From positions 7,750,501 through 7,814,500 of the forward strand of contig JAVUNC010000019.1 of the NCBI GenBank assembly GCA_032173965.1: 64,000 nt of DNA, read 5' to 3'. The DNA comes from Sitta carolinensis. Lineage: Eukaryota; Chordata; Aves; Passeriformes; Sittidae. The translations under genes and the position numbers were made by a program. The notes below the pieces were generated by a model. That model made no database searches. It saw only the letters and a program-made list of their open reading frames with translations, and was not told the origin of the DNA. Positions 1 to 12,858 of the stretch are shown here, piece by piece. How positions within the stretch are numbered: position 1 is the first letter of the stretch; each line of letters opens with the position of its first letter.

Positions 1-3000
1 CAAGGGCTGCTTCTGTCAGCTCGGTTCAGATGAACTCTGCAATGCCAGGTGCTGCTTGCAGACTACTGAATAGATTCCTGCCAGAGAAACACAAGGCAGC
101 TTCCAGGTAACAATAAATGTGATTTGTGATGGAAAAAGAATGGAATACCTTCTCTTTCACTACCTTTAAAACTTGAAATAGTCACTGAAATCAAGCTTTT
201 TCCTGACAATTCCACAGCTAAACCTTGCTCAGAAGGTTTCTAAGGGCTGTGTTGCAATGTTATAAGCTTACTTCAATAGCAATATGCCCATTAAAAATAT
301 CTTAAATTACTCCTTGAGAATCAGAAAAAACTACAACAGGAAGAAATCTCAGGATTCATCAGAAAAGTTGCAGGACTTTACAACATCAAAGAATATTCTG
401 CTTTCAGCATCTGCCCCCACCTTCCCCCATCAAAGTAAAATTAATTTAAGGCCATGGTCTTTGTTCCTGGTACATAGCCAAGAAAGACAGGGTAAATGTA
501 TGAAATAAAAATGGTCCTTGGAATTAGATAGTGCTGTATAAGTGCATACAAAGTATCTGGGACATTCTTGAATTAAGTACAGTAGTGCTGTGCCCATATT
601 CTGACTGATTCAATGTAGGGGCCTCCAAAATCACCTCCCCCTCTCTCCTGGAGCCACCTCCCAGTCCCTTCCAACGCAGCTGAGGTGGCAACAGGAAAGG
701 TAAGTGACCTCTGACAGTGACATTGCTGTGGTGATAATAACAAAGCAGCATTAATGCAGGCTCCTCTCTGTGAATTTGATTAATTGGCTAAGGATGAGCT
801 GGCAAAAACTTATGAGTCAGGGCAAATTAATCAAGTTATGGAGAAAAAATTAATGCTTGATCCCCGGCCCTGATAAAATGGTCCAGTGGCAATACCTTTC
901 AGCTGGAAGGCATTGTAGGCTCTGAATTCACTCTGGCACTTCAGTTGTTTGCCAAGAAGATGATAAAGCATTTTGGTCACGTGCTTAATTTTGAGAGGCT
1001 GCTGAGGTGAGCAGCCCTGCTGCCCTGCCCATTGAGCAGCTCTCTGTGAGAAAATCGTGGTGCTACACCCAGGAGTGTGCTTGGAGTGAGTCTGGCAGTG
1101 GAAATGTGATGCTGGACCTTGTAGGGTCCCACAGCGTGGGGGAACCTCACACAGAGCTGGGAGCACGAGGAGAACACTGACCTGGTCCTAAGGTGGTTCC
1201 AGCTGATTTTGTTAAATTGCTGGGATATCAAGTTTTGCGACTATTTAGGGGGGTGTTCTACTCAGGCTGTCTAAGGGATAAAGTAGGTAAAGGTAATGTA
1301 AAGGAAGAGAAAGCACAATTTGAGAAGGAACAGGGAGATTGCTGGGGTGCTGTAGCTGAGTTTCAAGCAAGGTTCAAATCTGGAGAGTGGGCAATTCCTG
1401 GTTCAGTTCCTGGCCAGGCTTAGCCCACTACCCTTTCACTATCCACAGCACATCTGTTCACTTCACTTTGTTATCCAGGGGATACCATAGTAAATGCAGT
1501 TTGCAATGTCTAAATTAACTCTAAATTTGGGGTAAGGGCAGAAGAAATTCCAGTTCTGTGAGGTCTTACACAAATAAACCCACCTGCACCAAAGAAAAGA
1601 CAGCAGGAGGCACTCACAATGTGGCTGTTTCTCTGAGGCATTGTTATTGCTGACACTTTTATTACACCACAAAATAAATCACCTCTTTCACAGTTAATAA
1701 AATTTAGGATGTAGCTCTTTGTTTCTGCTGTATCTCTCCAAGGATGGGATGGCTCAGCAAATGGTGTATGACACTATCAGTTGCCCTTTAGTCTTTATAT
1801 AGAAATTGGACTGGTCAATGTATCTTTCAAAAAAATTAACGTGTGTGAGCATGTGAATATAAATATTAACCTTGCCCTAATTTTAGGCAATTGGTAGACA
1901 TCATTATTTAGAAGCTCCAAAGGGATATTCTTGGATATTCTGGACATATGAGCTGCTTATAGAGTTTAAAAATTATTTCTAATTTTTTGAATGCATAGTT
2001 CTCAAATTTGACTATTGTCTAAAGAGGAGGATTTTCAGTTTTTCCTTTTCCATCCTATTTGTACAAGCTAGGCATGTTCTTCCCGCCCTCTCACCTTTGC
2101 AAACTTGCAAAAGGTTACTCCTTTTGTGCTACATTGTCTCTGTCAATGATTAGTATTCACTTAATTTTGACCTTACATCCTTGTGGCTGTAAGTCTGTAT
2201 CTTCTTCAGCATCACTTTTGTTGGTTGCAAATACCAAAGAGAAATGTTTCTTTTCATTCTGTAATTTTTCTGCCCTCAGTGATCTCTGTCTACAGAGGAA
2301 ATTGGACTTTTATTTCTGTGTTTCCGTGGGAGCTGAGGTGAAGAGTAGCTCCAGCAAATCATCCTAACAGCTTATTATTTCCAGTCCTCCTACATGATCT
2401 CTCTGCTTATGTAACGTTGTAAAGGATGCATTTCAAGCCAGTACAGTCAGTGTGCCCATCAGCTTCTCCTTACCTTGGTGTGACCAGGCTGGGGTTGAGC
2501 CCCCCAAGGGCATCTCTGGCTCTCTGGGGTTCCACAAACACAAGCACAAAGTGGCTGGGGAGGAAAGTGGGTGTCCCTGGAGGCAGGGGCATGGCAGCAC
2601 CACCCTGACTGCCAGCAGTGGGCCTTAAATTAGCCATGAGACAAGAGGATTCAAGCCAAGATGCCATTAGGAATACTGAGGTTTTATGAATCTTCTCTCT
2701 TTTTAAAGATTTTATTTAATCTTTCCTCAAAATGTTCAAAATTGCAGGATAACAGCATAAACTGCTTGCAATATTTGCCTTTTTTTCTTTTCTAGCATTT
2801 TCAGATCTTTGATGTTGTCCCCATGAAGATGTGAAGACACTCAGAAGTACTTGGTAACAGAGCCAGGTGCTGAGCTTTGTGCCTCTGCCTTGACTCCAGC
2901 GTGACTTTGCCTCAGTAGGGCCAAGAGCAAGAGCACAGCCACAGGAATAACCCAGAGGTGAGAAAAGCAAGGCAAACTGTCAAACAGACAAACATGCCTG

Positions 3001-3959
3001 CTCGTGGTCTCACCAATCTCTTCAGCTTCCCACCCTTGCTGCTTGCAAGGACTGCATCCACAACACCAGGTGTGTTCACAGTCCTGCTCCCCACTGCTAT
3101 CTTTGCTGCATGCAGGATTTGGGGTGTAAAAATGGAGACTGAGCAAAAGCAGGGGGTTTTCCCTCGGCAACATTCTCAGTTCCTGGCTGGCAGGGCTGTT
3201 TGTCATGCACTGGCAATTTCTACCCTTGTTTCCAGGATGATTCTATAATCAGGAAGGTTTCTCTGCTCTCTCAAACTCAGCTCTCATCTCAAAGTTACTT
3301 CACTAGACTGCTCTCACCTCTCCCAAATTCTGCACTGCTCTTCTGAAAGAGCAATGTCCATGCTTTTTCCCCTGCACCTGGATTAACTCCCATGTCAGTG
3401 TCATGCAGCCAAAGGCAGAATTAGACCTTAGGTCTGATATTTGCATTAGACACAGAAGCAGACTTGGGGTGCACAAAAGGATCCATTTTGTTGAAGTGCT
3501 TTCATTTTTAGGAAGGCACTTACCAAATTCATATCTCAGCTGAAAAACTCTTTCAAGGGATAGGTTGAGCAGCTGTTAATGAAATTCCAAGTCAGCAAAA
3601 GCAGCCACCAAATTAACCTTGAGAAAGCTGAGGTTTATTTTAGGAGTCAGAAACAGCCCAGAGGAAGATGGATTAGATAATCATCAAAAAAACTCCCCAG
3701 GAGCTGGCACTAAAGAATCAGTAGCAAGACAGGAATTTTTCACCTTATTTTCAATGAAATGTGAAACTTGGGGGGGTGGGGGGTGTGGAATATTTTGATC
3801 TCCTTCAGCTGCCTTCATTAATAAAAGATATTTCAAAGAAAGACTAAGAAAGAAAAAAGTTGTAAATGAAAACAGCCAGTGGCTTAGGATCAATTAGAAT
3901 CAATTTGAATCATCACTTGCCACGATGTGGAGAGGATCCTAAAATGAAGCAATGAGAAT
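1..3959. other. Non-coding DNA, no gene recognised
   Basis: Mixed-composition DNA, rather AT-rich around 1680-2050. The open frames (longest 121 codons) overlap on both strands and resemble no family I know. I see no CR1 tail, LTR end, tRNA box pair or CpG cluster. It is most simply intergenic DNA far upstream of MSH6. A conserved non-coding element cannot be excluded from one sequence. Confidence 0.6.
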
Positions 3960-4385
3960 TAGAATCCTAGAATGATGTGGGTTGGAAGGGTCCTTAAAGA
4001 TTTTCTAATTCCATCCCCACTGCATTGTCAGGGACACCTTCCACTAGGCCAGGTTGCTCAGAGCTTCACCCAGCCTGGTCTTGAAAACTTCCAGGTCCAG
4101 GGATGGGGCATCCACAGCTTCTCTGGGAAACCTGTGCCAGTGCCTCACTGCCTCCACAGTAAAGAAATTCTTCCTAACATCTAATCTAAACTTACTCTCA
4201 GTTTGAAGCCATTTCTCCTTGGTCCTGTCACTTCAGGACCCTGTAAATACTTTCTTCCCATCTTTCTGTGGGCTCTGTTCAGGTACTGTGAGGTCACAAT
4301 TAGATCACCTCAAAGCTTTCTCTTTTCCACATGGAGCAAACCCAATTCTCTCACCTCTCTCAGAGAGGTGCTCCTATCATTTTCC
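3960..4385 (-). mobile_element. CR1 LINE, 3'-end fragment (antisense)
   Basis: CR1 is the dominant non-LTR retrotransposon of birds, and most copies are 5'-truncated pieces of the ORF2 end and 3' UTR. Read on the minus strand, this block has the usual 3' UTR order. Seen from the plus strand it opens with the tail (AGAATCCTAGAATGATG, then GGGTTGGAAGG). It continues through the phrase around GGGGCATCCACAGCTTC at 4105-4121 and the segment around AAGAAATTCTTCCTAACATC at 4163-4182. Its start at 3960 is fairly firm; the 5' truncation point near 4385 is approximate. It is diverged, has no intact reading frame and is presumably inactive. Confidence 0.88.
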
Positions 4386-7300
4386 CATCCGATGGCAATG
4401 TCCTTCAGTAAAATGTTCACACTTTAGGAGCTCCCTCCAATGTTTCAAACAATTTTGGTTAATGGAGGGTTTTGCAATTCATGGGTGAAGCATTTTGAGT
4501 AACTTCATAAAAAATGAGTAAAGCCGCTTTTGCAATAAATTGAAAATGTCAGAACTGTTTGTGCTCTCCAAGAGGAAAATTAAGTCAATGAAGCATGGAC
4601 TTCTTTCTGTGTTATTAGATGCCATCAGTAGAGCCACCAGCACCAGGCACTGATAACAGGTGTGCTGGGGCAGTGGTGATGTCCTGTGGGGCATCCGTGC
4701 TGTGAGGATCCCAACAGTCCACAGATGTCATGACACTCTTCCCATCAGTGTCTCTCATCAAAACAGCTGGGGCAAAGTAGAAAGCTCTGTGCAGCACTGC
4801 CCTGATGGGACATTTAAACCAAAGCACTGACTTCCAGCTGGGAGCCCAGCGCTGGTAGTGCTGCCATGAAACATTCGGCAGCTGTACAAACTCGGTAGTT
4901 TGCCCTGGAAGCTGTTAATTTTTTTTAGCACCTTGTCGTAACTTTCTCCAATCCTCCACTTGCTTTCACAAAAAAAAAAGGGACCTAGTGTGCTTCCTGT
5001 TGCTGCTCCTGCCAAATATTTCCTTCTCTGGTGCAGGAAGGAGGAGTGCATATGGCAGCTCTTTTGAGAAGGTGCAAAAGATGTGAGAAGGAAATCCCTC
5101 TCCATTCCCCATTTTTATTTTTTTTTATGGAAAAGCAACATAGTAATTTAAAAAAAAAAAAAAATCAGTAAAATGTGCACACTCCTGTGGAAGAGTACCC
5201 ATAGTATTTTCTTCAGAATTGTAGGAGAAAGCTAAACAAAGGATGGAAAGAAATTGTAGAGTGGTAAGGAAGCAACAAGAATGCTTATCCCATTGCAGTA
5301 AATGACTTCATGAAAATTAAGTATTTATACACAATGACATTATTCCATTGCAAGCAGTGAAATAAAGGCCAAAAGGTCGATCTGAAATCAGATATATTGA
5401 ACAAAAAGATGTCAATACTCTGATACACATCACATGACAATTCTTGGTCTCTGTAGTAAAATCAAAACATCTCCAAAATCTTTAATATGTTATTCACAAA
5501 ATATCCTGCTCTAAAAAAAACTCAAAACTGTTTTTTCATCCCTCTCCTAAAATGTTTTTTGAATGGAGGAATTCTTTTGGGTCAGATGTATTCAGCTCAC
5601 CTTGCTCTTCAGCCGGGTCTCCCTCTTCATTCCCATGGTTCAGCTCATGTCTACAAAACAGTGTCAGGTAGGATACTTGTCCCACACCTGCAGGTCTGAA
5701 CTGTGCACCTCTGATTGAGAAAAGCTCAATCAGTGCTTCTCCAAACCAGAACTGCCAGTTTCAATCAGAGGAAAAATGTCTGATTAAACAAACACCAAGG
5801 AAGAGATCCAGTGAACACTGTGGATTGAGTTCTTTGTACCTCAGCAATCTGGTGAAGAAACCAGAAGATGCTCAGCTAAATGAGCCGGTTGGGTCTGCAG
5901 TTTATAAATACAGAGTTCTGTATTTATAGCAATCTGTCTGTCCATGATGTCTGCAGCAGCATCTCCCACTGCTGCTGCTGGGGTAGGAGATCAGCTCCCA
6001 TGCTGATAAACAGCAACTCCTCTGTCATTCATAACACACAACAAAACTAGTATTTCCTTGTGCTTCTGGTTACAGCTCTGTTAACAGATGAAGACATTTG
6101 GAAAAATTTATATTCAGCCCTGGCACTCAGTGTCTTTTAAAATAATCTGGTCTGCTTCCATTCCTTTAAATAAACTTGCATTATTCATAGATCTAACACC
6201 AATCCCATGACTTAAGTGCTATCATATACTGGAATTAAATCATAATAATTCAGTTCTGGGGGGTTGTAGTTTAGTCAAGACTTGAAAGGACTTGGTAATT
6301 CTTGCCTTTATCACCTCCCAGCAGCACCAAAATACATCTGGGCACAGAGCCACCAGAGTTGAGAAAATAACAGCTAGCACAGGATTTTGCTGCATAAGCT
6401 ACTAGGAGTTCCTTATTAATCTGTCTACCACAGAATATTTTATATGTCTTCCATACATTTGAAATCACAGGTGACCAAGCTCTAAATGCTTGAAACCTCA
6501 CCTGGAGGACCCTTGTCGTGCTTGACCACTTCATTCCTCAGACACAGCAGATCCCTGCTCTGCAAGTGCAGAACTCACTGGTACAGAATCAAACATTTCC
6601 TTGGAGACTGCTCTGTGACTGCTGAACAGATTTGTGCAAAAACCTGAGCACCATCTGAAATTCAGTAGGCTCTATTCAGAAAGCAAGATATTCTTCAAGT
6701 GTTTTTTTTTTTTTTCCTAATAAAAACACACACCACAGTTAAAAATGTGTCTGCTTATGAAAACACAGTGTGTGCATTTTCAAGGAAGGCAGTAACTTCA
6801 AATGACAATACAGCATGATATGGCTTAGGTATTGCTAATTATTATCAGTGGCATAAAAAGCCAAATTGAAACAGAATGCGTGACACCCAAAATTTTCATA
6901 TTTGTTCTTGTTTTACCTCTCAGGACACCTCTCTCCTGTGGATGTAGAAAAGAGAATGTGTCTGATGCTACCCATGTTTAGGAGAAGAATTAGACACACA
7001 GTTTTTGGTGCACACATGATTTCCCTTTACATTTTTTTAGCCCCCTGGTCCCAATCTCTGGATGCTGTGGGCACTCAGCCTGCAGCTGGAGAAATGAGAC
7101 CCAGACTGAGTAACTGCTGCTTCAGGGGAGACTCTGGGTTGTTGGAGCTTGTGCACAAGTTCCTATTTCTACACAAAATGTGCCTCAAGGCAGCACTGGC
7201 ACACGAAGTTTTTAGGTGAAGAATAAGAGAACACTTCTTGTATTTTACAGGCCTTCCAAGTGATAATTTTGCAACAGCTTTCACTGTTTCATTGGAACAG

Positions 7301-10300
7301 TGAGCATTTTGAAGTAGTTTCAAAGCAATAGGCAGCACACTTCTATTACACTGTTGTAACTATGATATACTATATAATATTTTTACAGCATTGCAAGATA
7401 AGGGGCCTCATTTTTTTTCTGAATTCATTATTGCTTTCATTGGAAATGTGCCTCAGCATTATTTAATTTCTCAGCTTTTAAGTTTCTCCCAGAGCTTCAG
7501 TGCACTTCTCTGCATTAAAAATAAAAAATGGCAAGGGAGAAGACAGATTTCAGGGCTCACTCTGACATTAGCAGTCAAAGCAACAGGCAGATTTTTGACA
7601 TTTTCCTTCAGAAAAGGAGAGTTACCATGTTTTTGTGGGCATAACAAGTGAGATAAGTGAGATATGAATGGGGACCTCATCTTTTAACTGCTCTGCTTTG
7701 TAAACCAGACTGATGAATGATCAGCCTGTATCCTGGCTGGGAGATTTTTTTGTGATTATGGCAAGTTACAAGAGCAAGGAAAAATGCAGTACAATTTTGT
7801 TAGGAAAGGAGCTTGTGTGTTAGCTTTGGAGACACGTTTTCTTGCTACCTCCTAATTACATAAAACTTAGTCATGTGTTAATTGTAACTACCCTTCCTTA
7901 CCTAATATATCAATTTACAGACTATTATATACTTATGCTAATATTCTACTGCTTTCTTCTTAACAGCCCACTTTGTTTTAAACAGGAAACATTTCATATG
8001 GTGAGGAGAGGAACTAAAATAATTCCTGAGTGTGAAGATCCTTAACGACATGGCTGTGTGGCATGAAACAGAAAAAGAATAACATTTCCCTCAGAGTGAT
8101 TTTCACAGAAAAAAAAATGGTGATTTGATGAAACCTAAGTATTTCGGGGCAAACACATTCATTGGAGGCAGAGATTTCTGCAGAGTGTAAAAACATTTTC
8201 TCCTTGGGTTGCCCAACTTCCCTGCTGCTACAGGGAAAGGCTGGCAGTAGCCCTGCTTTCCTGCAAAGCCCCTGCCTGGTTTCGAATAATTTGGTTACAG
8301 AAAGCAGCCCTGTTTCCTTAGAAATCATACAGGGCATGGTATTTTTTTTTTCCCTTGTATTGTCCCATTACAATAAATACAGATTTATTTTTTTTTTTCC
8401 ATCTTAGAAAGTCTTCCTTTAATTATTTCTGCTGTTACCCACATAAGTGATGGATGAGGCTGACCTACAGGTGCAGAAGGAGCTCACAAACAATGTTAGC
8501 CTGGGACATTACTCTTTGCTCATGTCAGCATGGACAGAGCTGCTTGCTCAGAGAGAGCACACCAGGGAGCTGATAACAAATCTCTGAGGAGATGGCTAGA
8601 CTCAGAATTATGTTTCCCTTCTGAAGGATATTAAAAAAACCCCACCAACAAACACAGCTTGTAAAGAAGGCTGCCAAACGTAGAGGAGACAATCAGGTTA
8701 GGAAAGTGGAGATGTCCTGGTTTTGACTTGGCCAAAGTACTTCAGCAGGAAAAGCTACTTTGCAAGCAAGCTTGGAAATAGGAAGGAATTTTGATATGAA
8801 AAGCATGCACATTTTGCACAAAAAGAAGGAAAAAAGTCTTCAAAGCTGCAAAGCAATAAGCACAGAGCTAATTTCCAACAAATCAGTGCCCTCATGGAAC
8901 CAGAGCCTAAAATGAACCATGTAATCTCCCTGTGTTCACTGACCTGCTCTGGGACATGACACCTATCAATGCAGGGCATTGAAATCAAACACTCCTCTGC
9001 ATTAAGAACGATTTCATTCTTGTGAACCCCTCTGAATAAAATGGTTTTATCAGGGGGGAATGAATCTCAGCATTTCAGAGTATAAAATATGTTTTTATGA
9101 AAACCAGCAGCACCTTTGATGTTAATACCAGTAGGGTAAAAACTTCCTTTTCTTTCACTGAGATTTTCCATTCTTCCTTTAATTTTCTTTAATTCATTTT
9201 ATGAATTTATTTATGTAGTAAGGTTTCCCAAAGGCTGAACCCTGTGATGCTCACTTTGATGAGTGAATGGAAACCTTTTGCATTATTTTGCGTAGGTGCA
9301 GCGGTGACACCAAGGTCACTCAGCACTGTGCTGTGCTTCTTTGTGGATTTATTGGATTTATTCTGGGTGAAGGTGGTGATTTATACATTAATAGGAAAAG
9401 CCAACACAGGTAATTTACATGGTCCAGCAGCTGACTCTGTGTCAGACTCTGTAATGCTGAGGAGCCCAAGATTTCATTATCCATTGTGAATGCATAACAG
9501 CTCCTTTTTCTTTTTCTTTAAATTATTGCAAAGGTTGCTGAATGAGGGATGAATTTTCTCGTGTTATAACACCACTTTCAAATCCGTGTTTGGCTCATTC
9601 TGCTACTGCTATTTCCATGCTGGCTTTAATAAAAAAGAAGGGAACAGTAAGTTAGGCAGAAATGACATATACTTATGTGAGAAGAGTAGGAACAACACAC
9701 AAGAGATTCAAGATCAGGCTTAGTGGATATTTCAGCTGCAGAGTATCAAAAGAGGACAGACATAACAACAGCTAAGTGCTGTTGAAAATATCAGCCATGT
9801 AGGTAGTATTAGAAATTATCTCAGTATCCTAAACAAGCCCTTCCATCCACAGCTGTTTTGTAATTGTCTCTGTCAGAAATATGGAGGTGAACATTAAGTA
9901 AGTAATTTAAAAAATTTGGTAATTATTAGTCTAAGGAAAATGGAAATGTGAATTAAAGACATGGATCAGGTCTTCCAAAAAAAGCCTTTGGAATTTTGAA
10001 TACATCTATTTATGCTGATTAGAGGGAACTTAGGGCAGAATAGGAATATCTTATATCACATTTTTGAGGTGGATGAAGCCAGTTTGGCTTTGGACAGAGT
10101 AGAAGCTTCATTATTTTAAAGAAAATTTGGAGAAAAAAACCAAAACTTGCATGTGACTGCTCAGCAGGTCAGAAAATAAGGATTATCTTCCTTTGAAAAA
10201 CACACAGCCAGCTGTATTCCAGAGAATTTGAGCTCTGGAGTAACAGGCTGTGCAATGACACTTACAGGAGCATTAGAAAATATGACACAGATCTCTGAGA

Positions 10301-12756
10301 GGCTGTTTAGAGTAACACTGTGAATACCATGATGAGAGCTCTGAGTAGAGCAGAGATGGACTTTAGCCCAAATTTCTCCTTTTCTGAAAGAGAAGATAAA
10401 GGCTGTGACTTGGTTTTGATCTTGGATGTATCATGTACTAAAGCCTTTCAAGAGCAGGTGAATTAAAAAAAAATAGCTAAGGTAATCTTTATTACTGTAA
10501 TCACAGTGAAGAATGTGAGGTGGAATTTTCCTGCCTTTGTCTCAAAGTCTTTAGAGAAAACGACTTGTAATCGAATTATCTTTATATCCCATGAATTTCA
10601 GTTGAATACAGGACTCCAAGAAACCAGCCAGGATTTCTGCCCTTGCCTTTGTATCCACAATAAATTACTTTTTCCCTCTGATGCTCATAGGCCTTTTTTT
10701 AATGTACCTTGCTTGTTTCTTTGTGAGCAAAGAGAAAACATATTTTCCATCTTAATGGCTTCTATTTCAAATGACCGAACACCAAAAGAGGAAGAATAAC
10801 AATCTGTGCAGGAGAGAAGAGTGGTTAAATGCAAAGTAAAGGGCCTCTAAGTGTTGCATCCCTTTCCAAATCACTTTTAAGAGGCAGGAATGTTCAGCCA
10901 GGTCTCTCAGACTGGGTGCCCCAAAGTTTCCTGGGCTGCTCTGTCAAACACCAGTTGCGTGCGCTGGGACAGGAGCCAGCAGAGAGCTGTCCCTGCTCCC
11001 TCCTGGAGCTGTCCCTACTCCCTCCTGCTCCCCTGGGCAGCTCTGGCACCTCACTGGAGCTTGGGCCAAGGCAGGGACTGTGCCTGGAGGGCCACGACCT
11101 GGCTGACCCTCCTCAGCCCTCAGTCTGGGGTGGGTCCAGCCTCCAACTCGCTTTGAATCTCTCCTTTGGCTTCCCGTATCAGCATCTCCCTCCTCCTCTC
11201 CTGGATGCTTTTACACCTCTGTTGTCACAGCACAGCCCAAAGGAGGATTCTTCAAGCTGGGAAGTTGAAGGCAACTAAGTCAAGTTAAAGCTTTGCCATT
11301 TTGCTTGTTTGCAAGTGGGTACAGCTCGTCCTTCAGAGCTCAATAAAACTCAAGAATGTTAGTTGGCAGGTTTGGGGAATTAGAAAGCTTTTACGTGTGC
11401 TGTGACAGGTGGCCATCACAAAGAAGTGTGAGAAGAAACCATCCAAAAGTAGTTACTGCTTGCTAACAGACTGACAAAAGGTTTCAGGGGAAGCAGGAAA
11501 ATGTGGTGGCAGAGGAGCTGAGCCAAGCCAGGATGCTCTGTCAGTAGGAGAGAAGGGAGAGCCACCAACCCCTCCCCGGAGTTAGCAGAGCATCACTATT
11601 TTAGTGATGTTGTTTTCCTTCCTTTCCCATCCTACTTGCAGTCACTATTTACTGTGACTGGGCTATGAATAACACCAGGGAGTGAAAGCTGATTTCAGTC
11701 CAAGGTACATATCCAGGAAAGCTCATAAAATTCAGATGAATTTCTTGAGCTGAATGATCTTCCCACCAAAGGGCAAACGTGGAACGGTGATTCTGTGAGA
11801 ATAAATGCAGAGCTATAAATACATTAACCTTGCTTCTGGTTTCACTGGCAATGTGTGGGTCAGGGATGATTGTGGCTATAATAGTGGCCACCTCTCTGTC
11901 CTGCTCTACAAAGGCCAGTGTCTCCTTCCTATTGAACAGAGGAAGCCAGGGATTTTCTAGAAGGTGCTTCTCAATGTTTTCTAGAAGGGGGAAAAGCCTG
12001 AAGGGGCTCAAGGAGACACAGAACACAGCTTCAGACATCTGGCATATCTCCACCTTAAAATATCATCTTTAAACAACCCCAGAAAAGCCTCTTCTGGTGG
12101 CTGGTACATGAGAACTGTGCACATCAAAGCACACGAGAAAGCCTGCTCATTGCAGCTTCTACATAAATATATCCAAGGCAGAGGTCTGAATATTTTTGGA
12201 GGTCTTTTTTGCTGCTGTGTTCTGCACAGCTCTCTTTCAGTGTGTGCCTGGTGCGAGTGCCTGCATGAGTCACAAACTGATTTTAGAAATCAGAAGCCTT
12301 ACAGGATCTGTACGCATTTGCTGGACACAGTTTGTCTAAACTTAGGGAAAAGAGTGTGGTCATTTTGGGCAGGTTTATTTTAGAGGACATATCACTCACC
12401 CAGGAAGGATGCAGGTTAGAATTTACTTCTCTAGGTCTGAAGTTCCGGGGCTTGAGGATGGGATTGTTTCCAAAGAGCCACAGATTTAGAAAGGATCTTG
12501 CATTCAACTGCAACTCCAGCTCTTCTTTTGCATTTCCCATTGGTTAGTCATGCCTTGAAGGTAATTTCAGGAGATATCAGGTCATACACACACACACATA
12601 TACATGTATAAAGAATCAGCAGCCCTGTACATTTTGCACATCCAGAACTGCTCAGAACAGGGAAACTGCTGGTGTCAGTTTGAGCCAGTGCCTTCTCATC
12701 TGTGCAGAATTCAGTTTAAGGTTACTTAGATGGATTGGATATTTGTAATTCTAATC
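4386..12756. other. Non-coding DNA, no gene recognised
   Basis: Eight kilobases with only scattered, unrecognised open frames. The largest (149 codons at 10829-11278) lies in a locally GC-richer patch at about 10900-11260 and has a second open frame overlapping it, so it looks like a composition effect. Homopolymers include A15 at 5150-5164 and T14 at 6702-6715. A small perfect inverted repeat at 5711-5733 is listed separately. Confidence 0.6.
5711..5733. repeat. Short perfect inverted repeat (hairpin-forming)
   Basis: Two 9-bp arms, CTGATTGAG and CTCAATCAG, are exact reverse complements separated by a 5-base loop (AAAAG). The half-site TCAATCAG recurs at 5760-5767 just downstream. In a vertebrate intergenic region this need not mean a terminator. 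It could be a chance palindrome or part of an old transposon. Confidence 0.5.
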
Positions 12757-12858
12757 TTGGGGGGTTTTGTGGGTTTTGTGGAGTTGTTTGTTTTGTTATG
12801 TGTTTGTTTGTTTGTTTGTTGTTCTATTTTGTTTTCTTGGGGAGGTTGGTTTTTTTTA
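12757..12858. repeat. G/T-rich low-complexity tract with (TTTG)n
   Basis: A strand-asymmetric run of G and T that includes five uninterrupted TTTG-type units at 12801-12820, flanked by related TTTTG and GGGTTTTG words. It is an ordinary simple repeat. A short CA run lies upstream at about 12583-12599. Confidence 0.85.

Noticed and set aside
1340..1400. tRNA-like B box (GGTTCAAATCT) with an upstream TAGCTGAG resembling an A box
   Set aside because: The spacing and flanks cannot fold into an acceptor stem and anticodon arm, so it is not a tRNA gene.
10829..11278. 149-codon plus-strand frame in a GC-richer patch
   Set aside because: No recognisable domain, and an alternative 88-codon frame overlaps it. 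Composition alone explains it.
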